A DNA stretch of 45,625 nucleotides, from assembly GCA_902774155.1 (NCBI GenBank), contig CACYHF010000011.1, forward strand, positions 1 through 45,625. The letters run 5' to 3'. The notes under the pieces are model-generated. The model saw only the letters and a program-made list of their open reading frames with translations, ran no database searches and had not been told where the DNA came from. The translations under genes and the position numbers were made by a program. The stretch's first letter is position 1. Each line of letters begins with the position of its first letter. Positions 1-8,218 of this stretch are shown here, piece after piece. The DNA comes from an uncultured Bacteroidia bacterium (GTDB lineage: Bacteria > Bacteroidota > Bacteroidia > Bacteroidales > UBA932).

Positions 1-2563
1 ATCGCGCTGCGGGAACGGGATGGTGATGTTGTTCTCATTGAAAATCTTGTAAATGAGCACCTTGAGGCGGGCAGTATAGCGGAAACGCTCCGTCACCAGC
101 ACACTCTGTTTGATGCCGATGTTCACCGCGTTGTCTCCGAAATCATCTAAGCCTACACGGATGCCACCATCGGGATCCACAACGTCCCGGCCATAGGCGT
201 CTTTGGTCTTTAGGACTTCCAACTCCTTCACCAGCAATTCTTTTAACTTCTCGAAGTCTGTTCCGTAGGCTACGCCCACCGACACCTTGACATATTCATA
301 ATCACCATTGCGGGTGAGATTCTTAAAGCTCTTGTTAAACAGCGAGGTATTGAGGAAGGCCACCTGGGAGCCGCCCAGGGCGTCTCAGCTGAATACCGTA
401 AATGAAGTTATTGATGATATCCTTGAGGGCAAGACCTATACCGGCAGAAAGACCGCCGGCGATAAGTCCCAGTGATCCGGTGGGGATATTGAGCTTAATA
501 ATGACCCAATATGCATAGATAAACCAGACGGTTACATTGATGAGGCTGTCTCCAAGGGACAGGTTAATCTCATCGTTTCTGACGACGGGACGTTTGTTCT
601 TGCGCAGGAAGTTGCGGTACTTCAGTGTCCGGAAAATGGTATGGGCAGCCTTGTTCACGTAACGGAACAAAAAGAAAAGGAACGTGAGCAGAAGCACACT
701 GTAAAGGGAAATGCGGATACCTTCCCCTCCGCCGGGCGAGAAGAAAGGCTCCATGAAAATCTGGATATACAGATCCCTGAACTCAAAAATATCCAGCGCC
801 CAATAAACGCAGGTAGGGATGGTTCCCAAAACCAGCATCGGAATCAAAACTTCCCGGATCAGGTCATAGAACCAGGTGGCGCCAAACAGCAACTTATCTT
901 TGGCCTGCTCCGGTACGTAGGTAAGTCTTGCCTTGTAGGTTTCCACCCGCTTGTCCAGCCGTTTCTCTTTGTACAGGAGTGTGAGGTCCCAGATAGTGGC
1001 GATTCCCAGGATGATGGCCAGCTGGACATACCACCAAGCCAGGATGATAAGCGCCAGGAATATGTAGCCTGCCCAGCCGACAACAGTGGCAATGGCCGTG
1101 ATACCGAAGGAAACCCATCCCACTACCATATCGGTGGTATCGGCCTTGGGACCGTACCGCAGGTTTACCGTAAGCTGCCACACTGCCATGGCAAGCAGGA
1201 GGGGCGGGAATACAAAATTCAAGAATGCATTGGGAACAAACAGAACTCTGCAACTGATCACGATCAGAGCCGTGATAATGGTGGGCATATACATCCGGAC
1301 ACCATCCCTCAGTTTAGAGGGATTTAGGCGGATGAGCAGAGCCGTGTTAATGGCGATCAGCAGTCCGAGGAAGGTTTGTATGATGGAAAGTGCCTTGCGG
1401 GCTATGTCGTCCAAGTTGCTTTCATAGCTAAGGATGAGGAACAGAACGCAGGCAAGAAGCAGGGCAATATAAGGCTTCTGTTCCTTTTGTATCCAATTCC
1501 CAAGCGGTTTTATAAAACGGTAGAGCGGCCAGAGAATGAGCGCGGAAAGTCCCCAGAGTATGAAGAAAGCCAGAATGTAAATTACCCACCAATAGACTCT
1601 GGCCGAGTTGGAGAGCATATTGTCATTGGCAATCTGTTCATTGGAATAATCTACTGTATCAGAGTAGAGCGCTTTCCATACCAAAGAGAGGCGGTATTTC
1701 TCTCCAACGGCTTGGCGGGCCTCCCTCCAGTACCTGCCGGGATGGGTCAGGATGGTGGTCCAGGGAATCTGCCCCTCTACAAACACCTTATTTTCAATGA
1801 TATCGTAGTATTCCCTTGCATACTTGTACGACTCTTCCAAACGAAGCCGGGCTTCCTGGTAATGGGTGCTGTCGGCCATTGCCATCTCACGTGAAGCAGC
1901 GTACATCATCAGAAGTTCAGAGGCGTAGAACAGACAGGTATCGCGGTCCCGCTGTCCCTGCTCGCTCAGAATGAATGCCGGAACGGCTTCTTCCGTGGCC
2001 GATGTGTCCTGCACCTGCGTCATAGCCGTGATTGCATCCACTTTCTCTTCCAGCTCCTGCTGCAGGAGACTTGCGTTGTGCAGCAGATGGGCATCCAGCG
2101 TGTCGTTGTGATAAGCCAGGCTGTCCGGTACCACATCCAGATCCTCCAGTTCCGGCGGAAGGCGGCGAAGGGACTCTATCAGACGCGCATACCGGTTGAT
2201 ATCGATATCCAGATTGCCTACGATGCGGTCGTAGGGGGTGCGGTTCTTGTTGAAATTCTCGTACTCCTGAGTCACCTTTTCCAGCGCATAGCTGACATCG
2301 AAGGTATATTCCTGCTTCTGGGAATACAGCATCAGCGACAAATCGTTGCACTTTTTTGCAATTTCCACCATCTGCCGGTGCTGCACCTCGTATTGTTCCT
2401 GCAACTGCTTCTGTATCTGCGTTTTCTGTCGGTAATCATACGAGAGTTCCCGTCGCAGGTTGGACAGGGTTGCATCCAAATCCATTCCCGTAAAAACGGC
2501 CATCGCCGGCACCGCCACGAGCAGCAGCGCCGTAAGTGCAATTAGGAGTTTACGTTGTTTCAT
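1..2563 (-). pseudogene. MscS-family mechanosensitive channel, disrupted by internal deletion and frameshift; runs off the left edge
   Basis: The protein begins with a signal peptide (MKQRKLLIALTALLL...AMA), followed by a long charged helical periplasmic region to about residue 300, several membrane segments (about 320-680) and the MscS pore-helix region ending in LKDIINNFIYGIQL. Directly after that the frame is lost and stops at 335. In another minus frame the normal MscS C-terminal part resumes (AFLNTSLFNKSFKNLTRNG ... NENNITIPFPQRD) and stays open to position 1. Compared with the family, roughly 30 residues of the beta domain (the RxGDWIE region) are absent between the two parts, so this is a short deletion of a length not divisible by three, near 370-400. 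The gene is either decayed or collapsed in assembly. An intact version would open under osmotic downshock. It lies behind an AraC-type regulator and its repeats. Family assignment is firm; present function is doubtful. Confidence 0.85.
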
Positions 2564-2596
2564 ATTTTTGCTTTTAACTATAATCTAGTATTTAAC

Positions 2597-2628
2597 TAAA
2601 CATAGTTAGTAATTATTTTTTGAAACAA
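2597..2628 (-). promoter_or_regulatory. Bacteroidota-type promoter of the MscS-family gene
   Basis: On the minus strand a TTG (2628-2626) is followed after 21 bp by TATGTTTA (2604-2597), one mismatch from TAnnTTTG. The ATG at 2563 lies about 33 bp further on. A small dyad (AACTA/TAGTT) overlaps the -7 element. Confidence 0.45.
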
Positions 2629-2656
2629 CAATAAGCCTAAGATGCAAATCGGCATC

Positions 2657-2693
2657 TTTTGCAGATTCTGAAAGATTTTTGCAGATTCTGAAA
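2657..2693 (-). repeat. Two direct repeats with 20-bp period, likely AraC-type operator
   Basis: TTTTGCAGATTCTGAAA occurs at 2657-2673 and again at 2677-2693 without a mismatch. The pair abuts the stop codon of the AraC-type regulator gene and lies about 30 bp upstream of the -33 region of the MscS promoter. A tandem site repeating every two helical turns is the usual form of AraC-family binding sites. That this regulator binds here is inference. Confidence 0.55.
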
Positions 2694-3767
2694 CTAATTC
2701 TCCCGCATCCACGCCGTTACAGTCATTCCCGTATGCTGCTTGAATGCTGCGCTGAATGTACTGTAACTGCGGAAGCCGCTCTCGTAGGCTAAATTCTGAG
2801 CGGTAATCATACGATGTCCGGAAACTGCCTCCCGGTATAGCCGCATAAAATGCCGGATGCGCAGTCCATTGATGTAGGCGTTGTATGTGAGCCCCTGCTG
2901 GGCAAAGTACTTGCTCAGATAACTGTGGTTGGTTCCGATGGCAAGGGACAGTTGAGCCAGGCTCAAGTCGTGTTGCAGGTATAGCTGTGCCCTCTCGCAT
3001 TTCGTTTCCAGCAGCGGGCCGATGTTGTCGGGAATCGGCGAAGACGCCTCCTGAACCGCCGGAGCGGCGGGAATTAACTCCTGCAGCGTTTCCACGCGCC
3101 ATACCAGAAACACCGTGAGAAACAGTATATCGGCCTGCAGAAGATAAGCTAAAGTCCGCCCCCCTGTCTCGACGGTTTCGTACATCGCAAAAAAGATAAG
3201 GAAAACGGCCAGCACCAGAAGACTCATTCGTATCTCCTTGTGTTCCAAGTCGGCATAATTTTCCTGCAGCCAGCGCCCGTAGTGACGGACAGAAAAGACC
3301 ATGAAAAGCGTAAAGACTACAATGAAAAGCAGGGCGTAAACGATTATAAAGGTAAGAATGCCCTTGTTCCCCAACGAAATAAAGAGGGAATATAGGAGAA
3401 GGAGTGGCAGAAGGGCCAGGCAAAAGGGCCAGAGAGGACGCCGCCTGTCTTGCAGCATGGAAAGGAGCGTACCCATCATTGTGGGAAACACTGTGATGAT
3501 ATCCAGGCAGCACGTTACTGCATAGCTTGCTATGGGATCTTTCGAAAGAGGATGGGTAACAGCAAGAATCCACCACACGTGGCTGAACGCACCTGCAAGC
3601 AGGAAGGCCGCCGTCCAACGGCGCAGGCGCACAGGAGACGTCACTTCCGGCGCAATGGCATTAGCCTTTCTGAACAGAAGATAGAAGGCGGCCACTATGC
3701 CGGAAATCGTTACGCCCCCAAAGAGCATAACGTAAAAAATGTCATCCAGTAATTGCCGATAGTCCAT
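2694..3767 (-). CDS. Membrane-anchored AraC-family transcriptional regulator
   Basis: This 357-residue protein has an N-terminal half made of about seven hydrophobic segments (residues about 8-235, e.g. the LLPLLLLYSLFISL and LLVLAVFLIFFAMY stretches). A C-terminal AraC-type double helix-turn-helix follows (about 250-357: LSLAQLSLAIGTNHSYLSKYF ... YESGFRSYSTFSAAFKQHTGM). Such proteins sense a signal at the membrane and bind DNA through the cytoplasmic tail. The frame stays open further upstream to a TTG at 3812. I chose the ATG at 3767 because a -7 element lies at 3797-3790, inside the longer version, and a purine-rich AAGGCGGAA precedes the ATG. The tandem repeats right behind the gene and the MscS-family gene beyond them suggest a regulator-target pair. 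The ligand is unknown. Confidence 0.85.
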   Translation of the reverse strand: MDYRQLLDDIFYVMLFGGVTISGIVAAFYLLFRKANAIAPEVTSPVRLRRWTAAFLLAGAFSHVWWILAVTHPLSKDPIASYAVTCCLDIITVFPTMMGTLLSMLQDRRRPLWPFCLALLPLLLLYSLFISLGNKGILTFIIVYALLFIVVFTLFMVFSVRHYGRWLQENYADLEHKEIRMSLLVLAVFLIFFAMYETVETGGRTLAYLLQADILFLTVFLVWRVETLQELIPAAPAVQEASSPIPDNIGPLLETKCERAQLYLQHDLSLAQLSLAIGTNHSYLSKYFAQQGLTYNAYINGLRIRHFMRLYREAVSGHRMITAQNLAYESGFRSYSTFSAAFKQHTGMTVTAWMREN

Positions 3768-3789
3768 TCGTTTCCGCCTTTGTGAGGGG

Positions 3790-3797
3790 CAAAGATA
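3790..3797 (-). promoter_or_regulatory. -7 element of the AraC-type regulator gene
   Basis: TATCTTTG on the minus strand fits TAnnTTTG and lies 22 bp before the chosen ATG (3767). No TTG is found at the usual 17-23 bp upstream, so this promoter may be weak or activator-dependent. Confidence 0.4.
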
Positions 3798-3948
3798 CTT
3801 AAATTTATCCAAATGGCGTAATTATATCGTCGTGAATATGAGTAAAGAAAAAAACATGTTTTGTGCTTAACCGCCACGTGGTCTTGGGGCAAAGTTAATA
3901 GCTGTGTAATTATGAAAGACAAATATACTCCTTTTGGGACAAAATCAG

Positions 3949-3956
3949 TATATTTG
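3949..3956 (+). promoter_or_regulatory. -7 element of the TPR/AraC regulator gene
   Basis: TATATTTG fits TAnnTTTG and ends 18 bp before the ATG at 3975. A TTTG at 3933-3936 is too close (12-bp spacer) to be a normal -33 element. The 207-bp gap 3768-3974 holds the two divergent promoters; nothing else was recognised in it. Confidence 0.4.
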
Positions 3957-3974
3957 CGTTTCTATAGGAGTTGT

Positions 3975-5657
3975 ATGAAAAAACGCAGATATATCATCCT
4001 ATTAACAGCCGTGGTTGCGGCGCTGTCGTTGTTAGTAGGCTGTTCAAAGCCCGACCGCAGCGAGGAAGCCACCCAGCTGAAAAACGAGCTCCAGGATATA
4101 TTATTCTCGAACCCGGAACAAGTATTGGAACGGGTAGACAGTGCTGAACTGGCCGGCGTGTTCACGGAAACTACGGCCAACCTGATCCGGTCCAATGTCT
4201 ACGGGCGGATGGGCCAGACGCAACTGGCTCTTTTCTACGGCGAGCAAATCAAGCACAGTCCCGAACTCAGGAGTGAAGGCGTCAACTACTATTCGGCCCT
4301 TCTCCAGCTTACTTCGCTGCTGAACAAAAATGGCGAATGGGGAAAGGCCATCCATCTGGCCGACGAGATTATGGCCGACGTGGATAAAGGTGGTTTGGAC
4401 GAGCAGATGGCCCTGCGGATCAAAAGTCGCGCGTTTACCAACAAAGCCAGTTGCGCGCAGAATATGGGGCTTCTGGAAGAGGCCGAATGTTATTATCTGG
4501 AAGGCATCGACCTGATGATGGGCGTTGTGCAGCCCAAAGATTACTGGATCATAGATGCCCTGGTTGTAGCCGTAATAGAGACCACGGAGTTCTACCTTGA
4601 GCAGGAAATGCCCCAGAAAGCTCTGCCTATGGTGGAGAAGGCCGATACAGCCATGGCCCGTATGGCCCGCTGTCCCGACATGCCGGAGTACGTCCTAAAC
4701 AAACGCGTCAACAACCTGACCATCAACCAGGCCCTTGCCTATGCCGCCAACGGCTATTTCGACAAAGCCGAGTCTCTGTACCGGAAACATCGGCAAGCTC
4801 CCGATCTGTCGCCCTATGACTTGATAGCCGAAGCCCGCTACCTCACAATGGCCGGCCGTTATGACGAGGCCATCCGTCTGTTCCGCAAGACCGATTCCCT
4901 CTATCTGGCCCAGGGCAGCGCCATCAACAGCGCCTACATTGACAACTATATGATGAGCCAATACAAGGCCTTGCAAAAGGCCGGACGCACAGACGAGGCT
5001 ATGACATACGCCGACCGTATGCGCCACTTAAGCGATTCCATCCATCTGGAGGAGCGGAAGATGGAGATGGAGCAGCAGGAGGTCATCCGTGAGAAAGAGG
5101 CCGAAATCACCAGCCGCCGCCACTCGCTGGCTGTTCACCGCATCATCCTCCTATCGGCCATCATCATCCTCCTCCTCGTGGGCTATCTCCTCGTACGCAC
5201 CCGCATTTACAACAAGGCGCTGGAGGAGAAGAACCGCAGCCTCTATCAAGAGATCCAGCAACGGGAGAAGGCCGAGGCCGAAGAGCGCGAAGCCCTGCGG
5301 GAAAGGCCGGCCGAGACGCTTTCGCAGAGTGAGCTACTCTACCGCCGCTTGTGCGAACTGATGCAGGACCCCGAAGTCTTCACCAATCCCGACACCAACC
5401 AGGATACACTGGCCAGCCTGGCCGGTACCAACCGCACCTATATCTACGATGCCCTGCGCGAGTGCGCCGGCGTAACGCCTACCGACTTCATCAACGGTTA
5501 CCGCCTGCGCTATGCAGCCCGCCTGCTGGCCACCACTTCTGATTCCGTATCCCTTATTGCCGAACTCTGCGGCCTTTCCCGCCGCACCTTCTACCGTCTT
5601 TTCGACGAAGCTTATTCCATGTCCCCTTCGGACTACCGAAAAGCATCCAAAAAGTAG
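3975..5657 (+). CDS. Lipoprotein-type TPR sensor with transmembrane segment and C-terminal AraC-type HTH
   Basis: This 560-residue protein starts with a lipoprotein-like signal (MKKRRYIILLTAVV... LLVGC). About 350 residues of helical TPR-like repeats follow (EAECYYLEGIDLMM, KAESLYRKHRQ, EAIRLFRKTDSLY), then one membrane segment at about 389-408 (IILLSAIIILLLVGYLLV), a charged coiled coil to about 450, and an AraC-type HTH at about 455-560 (TLASLAGTNRTYIYDALREC ... LIAELCGLSRRTFYRLF). The layout implies a periplasmic sensor and a cytoplasmic DNA-binding end, a one-protein signalling route common in Bacteroidota. The ATG at 3975 follows ATAGGAGTTGT and gives the signal peptide; the frame is open further upstream to 3861 but that extension would precede the signal. 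Repeats and a terminator lie right behind it, then a secreted-protease operon that is its probable target. Confidence 0.85.
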   Translation: MKKRRYIILLTAVVAALSLLVGCSKPDRSEEATQLKNELQDILFSNPEQVLERVDSAELAGVFTETTANLIRSNVYGRMGQTQLALFYGEQIKHSPELRSEGVNYYSALLQLTSLLNKNGEWGKAIHLADEIMADVDKGGLDEQMALRIKSRAFTNKASCAQNMGLLEEAECYYLEGIDLMMGVVQPKDYWIIDALVVAVIETTEFYLEQEMPQKALPMVEKADTAMARMARCPDMPEYVLNKRVNNLTINQALAYAANGYFDKAESLYRKHRQAPDLSPYDLIAEARYLTMAGRYDEAIRLFRKTDSLYLAQGSAINSAYIDNYMMSQYKALQKAGRTDEAMTYADRMRHLSDSIHLEERKMEMEQQEVIREKEAEITSRRHSLAVHRIILLSAIIILLLVGYLLVRTRIYNKALEEKNRSLYQEIQQREKAEAEEREALRERPAETLSQSELLYRRLCELMQDPEVFTNPDTNQDTLASLAGTNRTYIYDALRECAGVTPTDFINGYRLRYAARLLATTSDSVSLIAELCGLSRRTFYRLFDEAYSMSPSDYRKASKK

Positions 5658-5670
5658 ATTTTGAAGGATT

Positions 5671-5698
5671 GGCACAATGATTTGTAGGGGTGGCACAA
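5671..5698 (+). repeat. Two GGCACAA direct repeats, 21-bp period
   Basis: TGGCACAA is found at 5670-5677 and at 5691-5698, a spacing of two helical turns. The second copy ends about 20 bp upstream of the -7 element at 5718, where a class II activator would sit. It also overlaps the terminator hairpin. Use as operator by the preceding HTH protein is inferred. Confidence 0.4.
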
Positions 5699-5714
5699 CT
5701 GTCCACCCCTTTTT
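5686..5714 (+). terminator. Intrinsic terminator of the TPR/AraC regulator gene
   Basis: An 8-bp stem AGGGGTGG (5686-5693) / CCACCCCT (5703-5710) with a 9-nt loop is followed by TTTT, 28 bp behind the stop codon of the regulator gene. Confidence 0.75.
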
Positions 5715-5717
5715 GCA

Positions 5718-5725
5718 TACCTTTG
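5718..5725 (+). promoter_or_regulatory. -7 element of the protease/OMP operon
   Basis: TACCTTTG fits TAnnTTTG, directly behind the terminator and 25 bp before the ATG at 5751. No -33 TTG lies at the expected distance, which fits a promoter that needs an activator. Confidence 0.5.
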
Positions 5726-5750
5726 CTCCCGGATTTAACGAGCAAAACGT

Positions 5751-5939
5751 ATGGATTTCACCTTCATCCTCACCGTAGCCCTGGCAGCCGCCATCATCGT
5801 CATCGTACTGATGCTGGTGGCCATCATCATTTTCCAGCGGTGGCGGATTGGTGAAAAGAATGCCGCTCTGGCCCGGTTTATCCAAGAGAATATCGAACTG
5901 CTAGAGGAACTTAATAATCACACAAAGATAAGACGATGA
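5751..5939 (+). CDS. Small single-span membrane protein (62 aa)
   Basis: The product has one strong membrane segment (residues about 4-28, TFILTVALAAAIIVIVLMLVA) and a short charged tail rich in Glu, Asn and Lys, likely cytoplasmic. I recognise no family. It is the first gene after the promoter at 5718 and its stop overlaps the next start (ATGA), so it is very probably translated. Its place ahead of an outer-membrane protein and two peptidases suggests an accessory role in that exported module, but nothing in the sequence shows which. Confidence 0.6.
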   Translation: MDFTFILTVALAAAIIVIVLMLVAIIIFQRWRIGEKNAALARFIQENIELLEELNNHTKIRR

Positions 5940-6601
5940 GAATGCGAACTTTGATGATGGCCGTAATGCTGCTGACGACCCTTTCAGCCCACGCGCAATG
6001 GCGCGTCGGCGCTACCACCGGAGGAGACTACAACTTCTACTCCATGGACAAGCAGTACATGACAGACTACGAGATTCAGGGCTCCCCTGGCCTCACCGTC
6101 GGCGCCTCCGGGCAGTACAACTTCAAGGACTGGCTGGGCGTGCGCGTGGATCTCAACTTCACGCAGAAGAACTACCAGCTCCATCGTGCTATGCTCGACA
6201 AATGGGAGTATTGCTATCGCAACGACTACGTGCAGCTGCCCGTAATGGCCGCCTTCAGCTTTGGCGGTAATCGGCTGCGCGGCTTCTGCAACCTGGGTTT
6301 CTACACCGGCATCTGGCTCAACAGCCATCTCTCCGGCACCGACTTCAACGTGTTCAGCGACGAGTGGGTGGACATCGACGAGGACGTGAAGTTCAACGCT
6401 GACCGCGACAACCGCTGGGATGCCGGTCTACTGGCCTCGGCCGGTCTGGAGTACCGCATGGCCCAGCACTGGGCCATCCAGTTCGAAGCCCGCTACTACC
6501 ACGGCCTTACCTCTACCACCAAGCCCTATATGCGCGTCGAGGATTATCGCTACAACAGCACCTTGGCCTTCCAGGTAGGCGTGTATTATTTGTTCAAGTA
6601 A
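5936..6601 (+). CDS. Outer-membrane beta-barrel protein
   Basis: A 221-residue protein with a cleavable signal peptide (MRMRTLMMAVMLLTTLSAHAQ) followed by alternating polar/aromatic strands (WRVGATTGGDYNFY, LTVGASGQYNF, LGVRVDLNFTQ, ALAFQVGVYYLFK-like end). The last residue pattern, a hydrophobic C-terminal strand ending in ...VGVYYLFK, is typical of small Bacteroidota barrels of the PorT/OMP_b-brl_2 type. The ATG overlaps the preceding stop by four bases; a second ATG six bases on is also possible. The substrate or partner is unknown; it heads a set of exported peptidases. Confidence 0.75.
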   Translation: MRMRTLMMAVMLLTTLSAHAQWRVGATTGGDYNFYSMDKQYMTDYEIQGSPGLTVGASGQYNFKDWLGVRVDLNFTQKNYQLHRAMLDKWEYCYRNDYVQLPVMAAFSFGGNRLRGFCNLGFYTGIWLNSHLSGTDFNVFSDEWVDIDEDVKFNADRDNRWDAGLLASAGLEYRMAQHWAIQFEARYYHGLTSTTKPYMRVEDYRYNSTLAFQVGVYYLFK

Positions 6602-6628
6602 AGTTCAACCCTCAATCGTTCATCATCC

Positions 6629-8212
6629 ATGAAAAAGATATTATCCATCACGGGTGCGGTGCTCCTGCTGTTGACTATGGGAGCCTGCCGCCCTGAGAGC
6701 GACACGCTGGTATCCTACGACCACAATGACAAATTGGTGTTCGCTGCTGCCGACACCTCCTTTGCCGCCAAGTTCCACATTATGTGGAACGGACTGAACC
6801 AGAACTATACCATCTGGGACTACGAGGCCGAGCACGGCGTGGACTGGGATGCCATCTACGACGAGTACTATCCCCAGTTCGAGGCCCTCGACCGTCGCGC
6901 CAAGGACGCCACCGTGACCGACGACGAGTTGAAGACCCTCTTGCAGAAGACCCTCAGTCCGCTGCACGACGGCCACTTCAACTTCGAAATGAAGAACCAC
7001 AAAACGGGCAATACCGTGACCTATATGCCCTCCCTGGACCGCAATGCCTCGCGCGACGACTACGCAATGGCCAGCACCTTCAAGCCCGACCTCACCTACT
7101 ATACCGATGTGGCCCATAACCAGGTGGAGACCGATGCTGAGGGCAATCCCATCGTAATGAGCTATAGCACCGACGCCCTTGGCCTGCTCATGCGCTTCCT
7201 CGGCACACCCGGCATCGGCCTCCAGTGGGTGATGGGCCGCATCCAGGAGCTCTCTGCACTACCTAGCCCCACCGAGATGGAGACCTTCCAGCTCCAGCAG
7301 CTGCAAGGCTTCTACCAGGAGCTGAGTGCCATCGAGGGCGCTTTGATGGACGCCGCCGTCGCCCTCTACAACCGTCTGCGCGAGAAGTACAGCTTCCTCG
7401 AGATTCCCGGCCATGACTACATCGACCCCCTCTTCGTCACGAAAGGCATCACGTTCAACTACGCCCTGCTCAAAGGCAATATAGCCTATTTCCACGTCAG
7501 CAGCTTCGCTATGACGCTCTATTTGGATGATGCCCGCACACAAAAGACCTTCAACACCTCCGAACCCGCCACCATGTATCATATCCAGCAGATGCGCGAG
7601 GTGTGGCAAGCCTGGTTCAACACCGTGCAGCAGCTCCACCGAAACGGAACGCTCGGCGGTGTAATCCTGGACGTGCGTAGCAACACCGGCGGCAACGTGG
7701 ATGATTACCAGTACTTTGTGGGTTCACTGGTGCCCTCCGGCGGCCTGCACGTCGGCTACCAGCGCTACAAGCGCGGCACCGCCCGCTACGACTACTCCCC
7801 GATGATGGAGGCCACCGCTCCCACCATGAGCACGCCCCACGAGGCCATCACCGAGCCCGTCGTCATCCTCACCAACTGCAGGTCTGTCAGCTTGTCCGAG
7901 ATGTCCTCCCTGGGCGTCAAGACCATGCCCAATGGCAAGGTTATCGGCAAGCGCACCTGGGGCGGCCTCTGCCCGCTGGGCACCAACGACCTCAACACCT
8001 TCAACTACTCCGGACATATCGGCGTGAAGGGCGAGACCGCCGTCTATGGCTATGTGCCTATGCTCGCCGCCTTCACACTCGACGGGAAGCTGATTGAAGG
8101 CGAGGGCATCACCCCCGACATCGAAGTGGACTTCAATGAGACGCTTTTCCAAAGCACTGGTCGTGACTCTCAACTGGAGCGCGCCCTCCAGTATTTGACC
8201 AGTGGCAACTGA
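6629..8212 (+). CDS. S41-family peptidase, tricorn-core-like, lipoprotein
   Basis: This 527-residue protein has a lipoprotein signal (LLLLTMGAC). Its S41 core shows GGVILDVRSNTGGNVDDY (about 349-366) and NCRSVSLSEM (416-425), where S421 is the candidate nucleophile. The Lys of the CtpA/Prc Ser-Lys dyad is not at its usual place: the stretch reads GKRTWGGL, the pattern of the S41B (tricorn-core) branch, which uses Ser and His. LHDGH at 112-116 supplies a candidate His (H116). No PDZ domain is evident. It probably acts at the cell surface or in the periplasm on extracytoplasmic proteins or peptides. It follows the barrel gene by 27 bp and precedes the M13 peptidase by 6 bp. Confidence 0.85.
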   Translation: MKKILSITGAVLLLLTMGACRPESDTLVSYDHNDKLVFAAADTSFAAKFHIMWNGLNQNYTIWDYEAEHGVDWDAIYDEYYPQFEALDRRAKDATVTDDELKTLLQKTLSPLHDGHFNFEMKNHKTGNTVTYMPSLDRNASRDDYAMASTFKPDLTYYTDVAHNQVETDAEGNPIVMSYSTDALGLLMRFLGTPGIGLQWVMGRIQELSALPSPTEMETFQLQQLQGFYQELSAIEGALMDAAVALYNRLREKYSFLEIPGHDYIDPLFVTKGITFNYALLKGNIAYFHVSSFAMTLYLDDARTQKTFNTSEPATMYHIQQMREVWQAWFNTVQQLHRNGTLGGVILDVRSNTGGNVDDYQYFVGSLVPSGGLHVGYQRYKRGTARYDYSPMMEATAPTMSTPHEAITEPVVILTNCRSVSLSEMSSLGVKTMPNGKVIGKRTWGGLCPLGTNDLNTFNYSGHIGVKGETAVYGYVPMLAAFTLDGKLIEGEGITPDIEVDFNETLFQSTGRDSQLERALQYLTSGN

Positions 8213-8218
8213 TTTTAT

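Noticed and set aside
3933-3956. TTTG plus TATATTTG as a full promoter
   Set aside because: The spacer of 12 bp is too short for the -33/-7 pair; only the -7 element is reported.
5669-5690. TGGCAC followed by TTTGT, similar to a sigma-54 promoter
   Set aside because: The -12 GC is missing (GG-N10-TG) and a good TAnnTTTG element lies just downstream; the tandem repeat explains the motif better.
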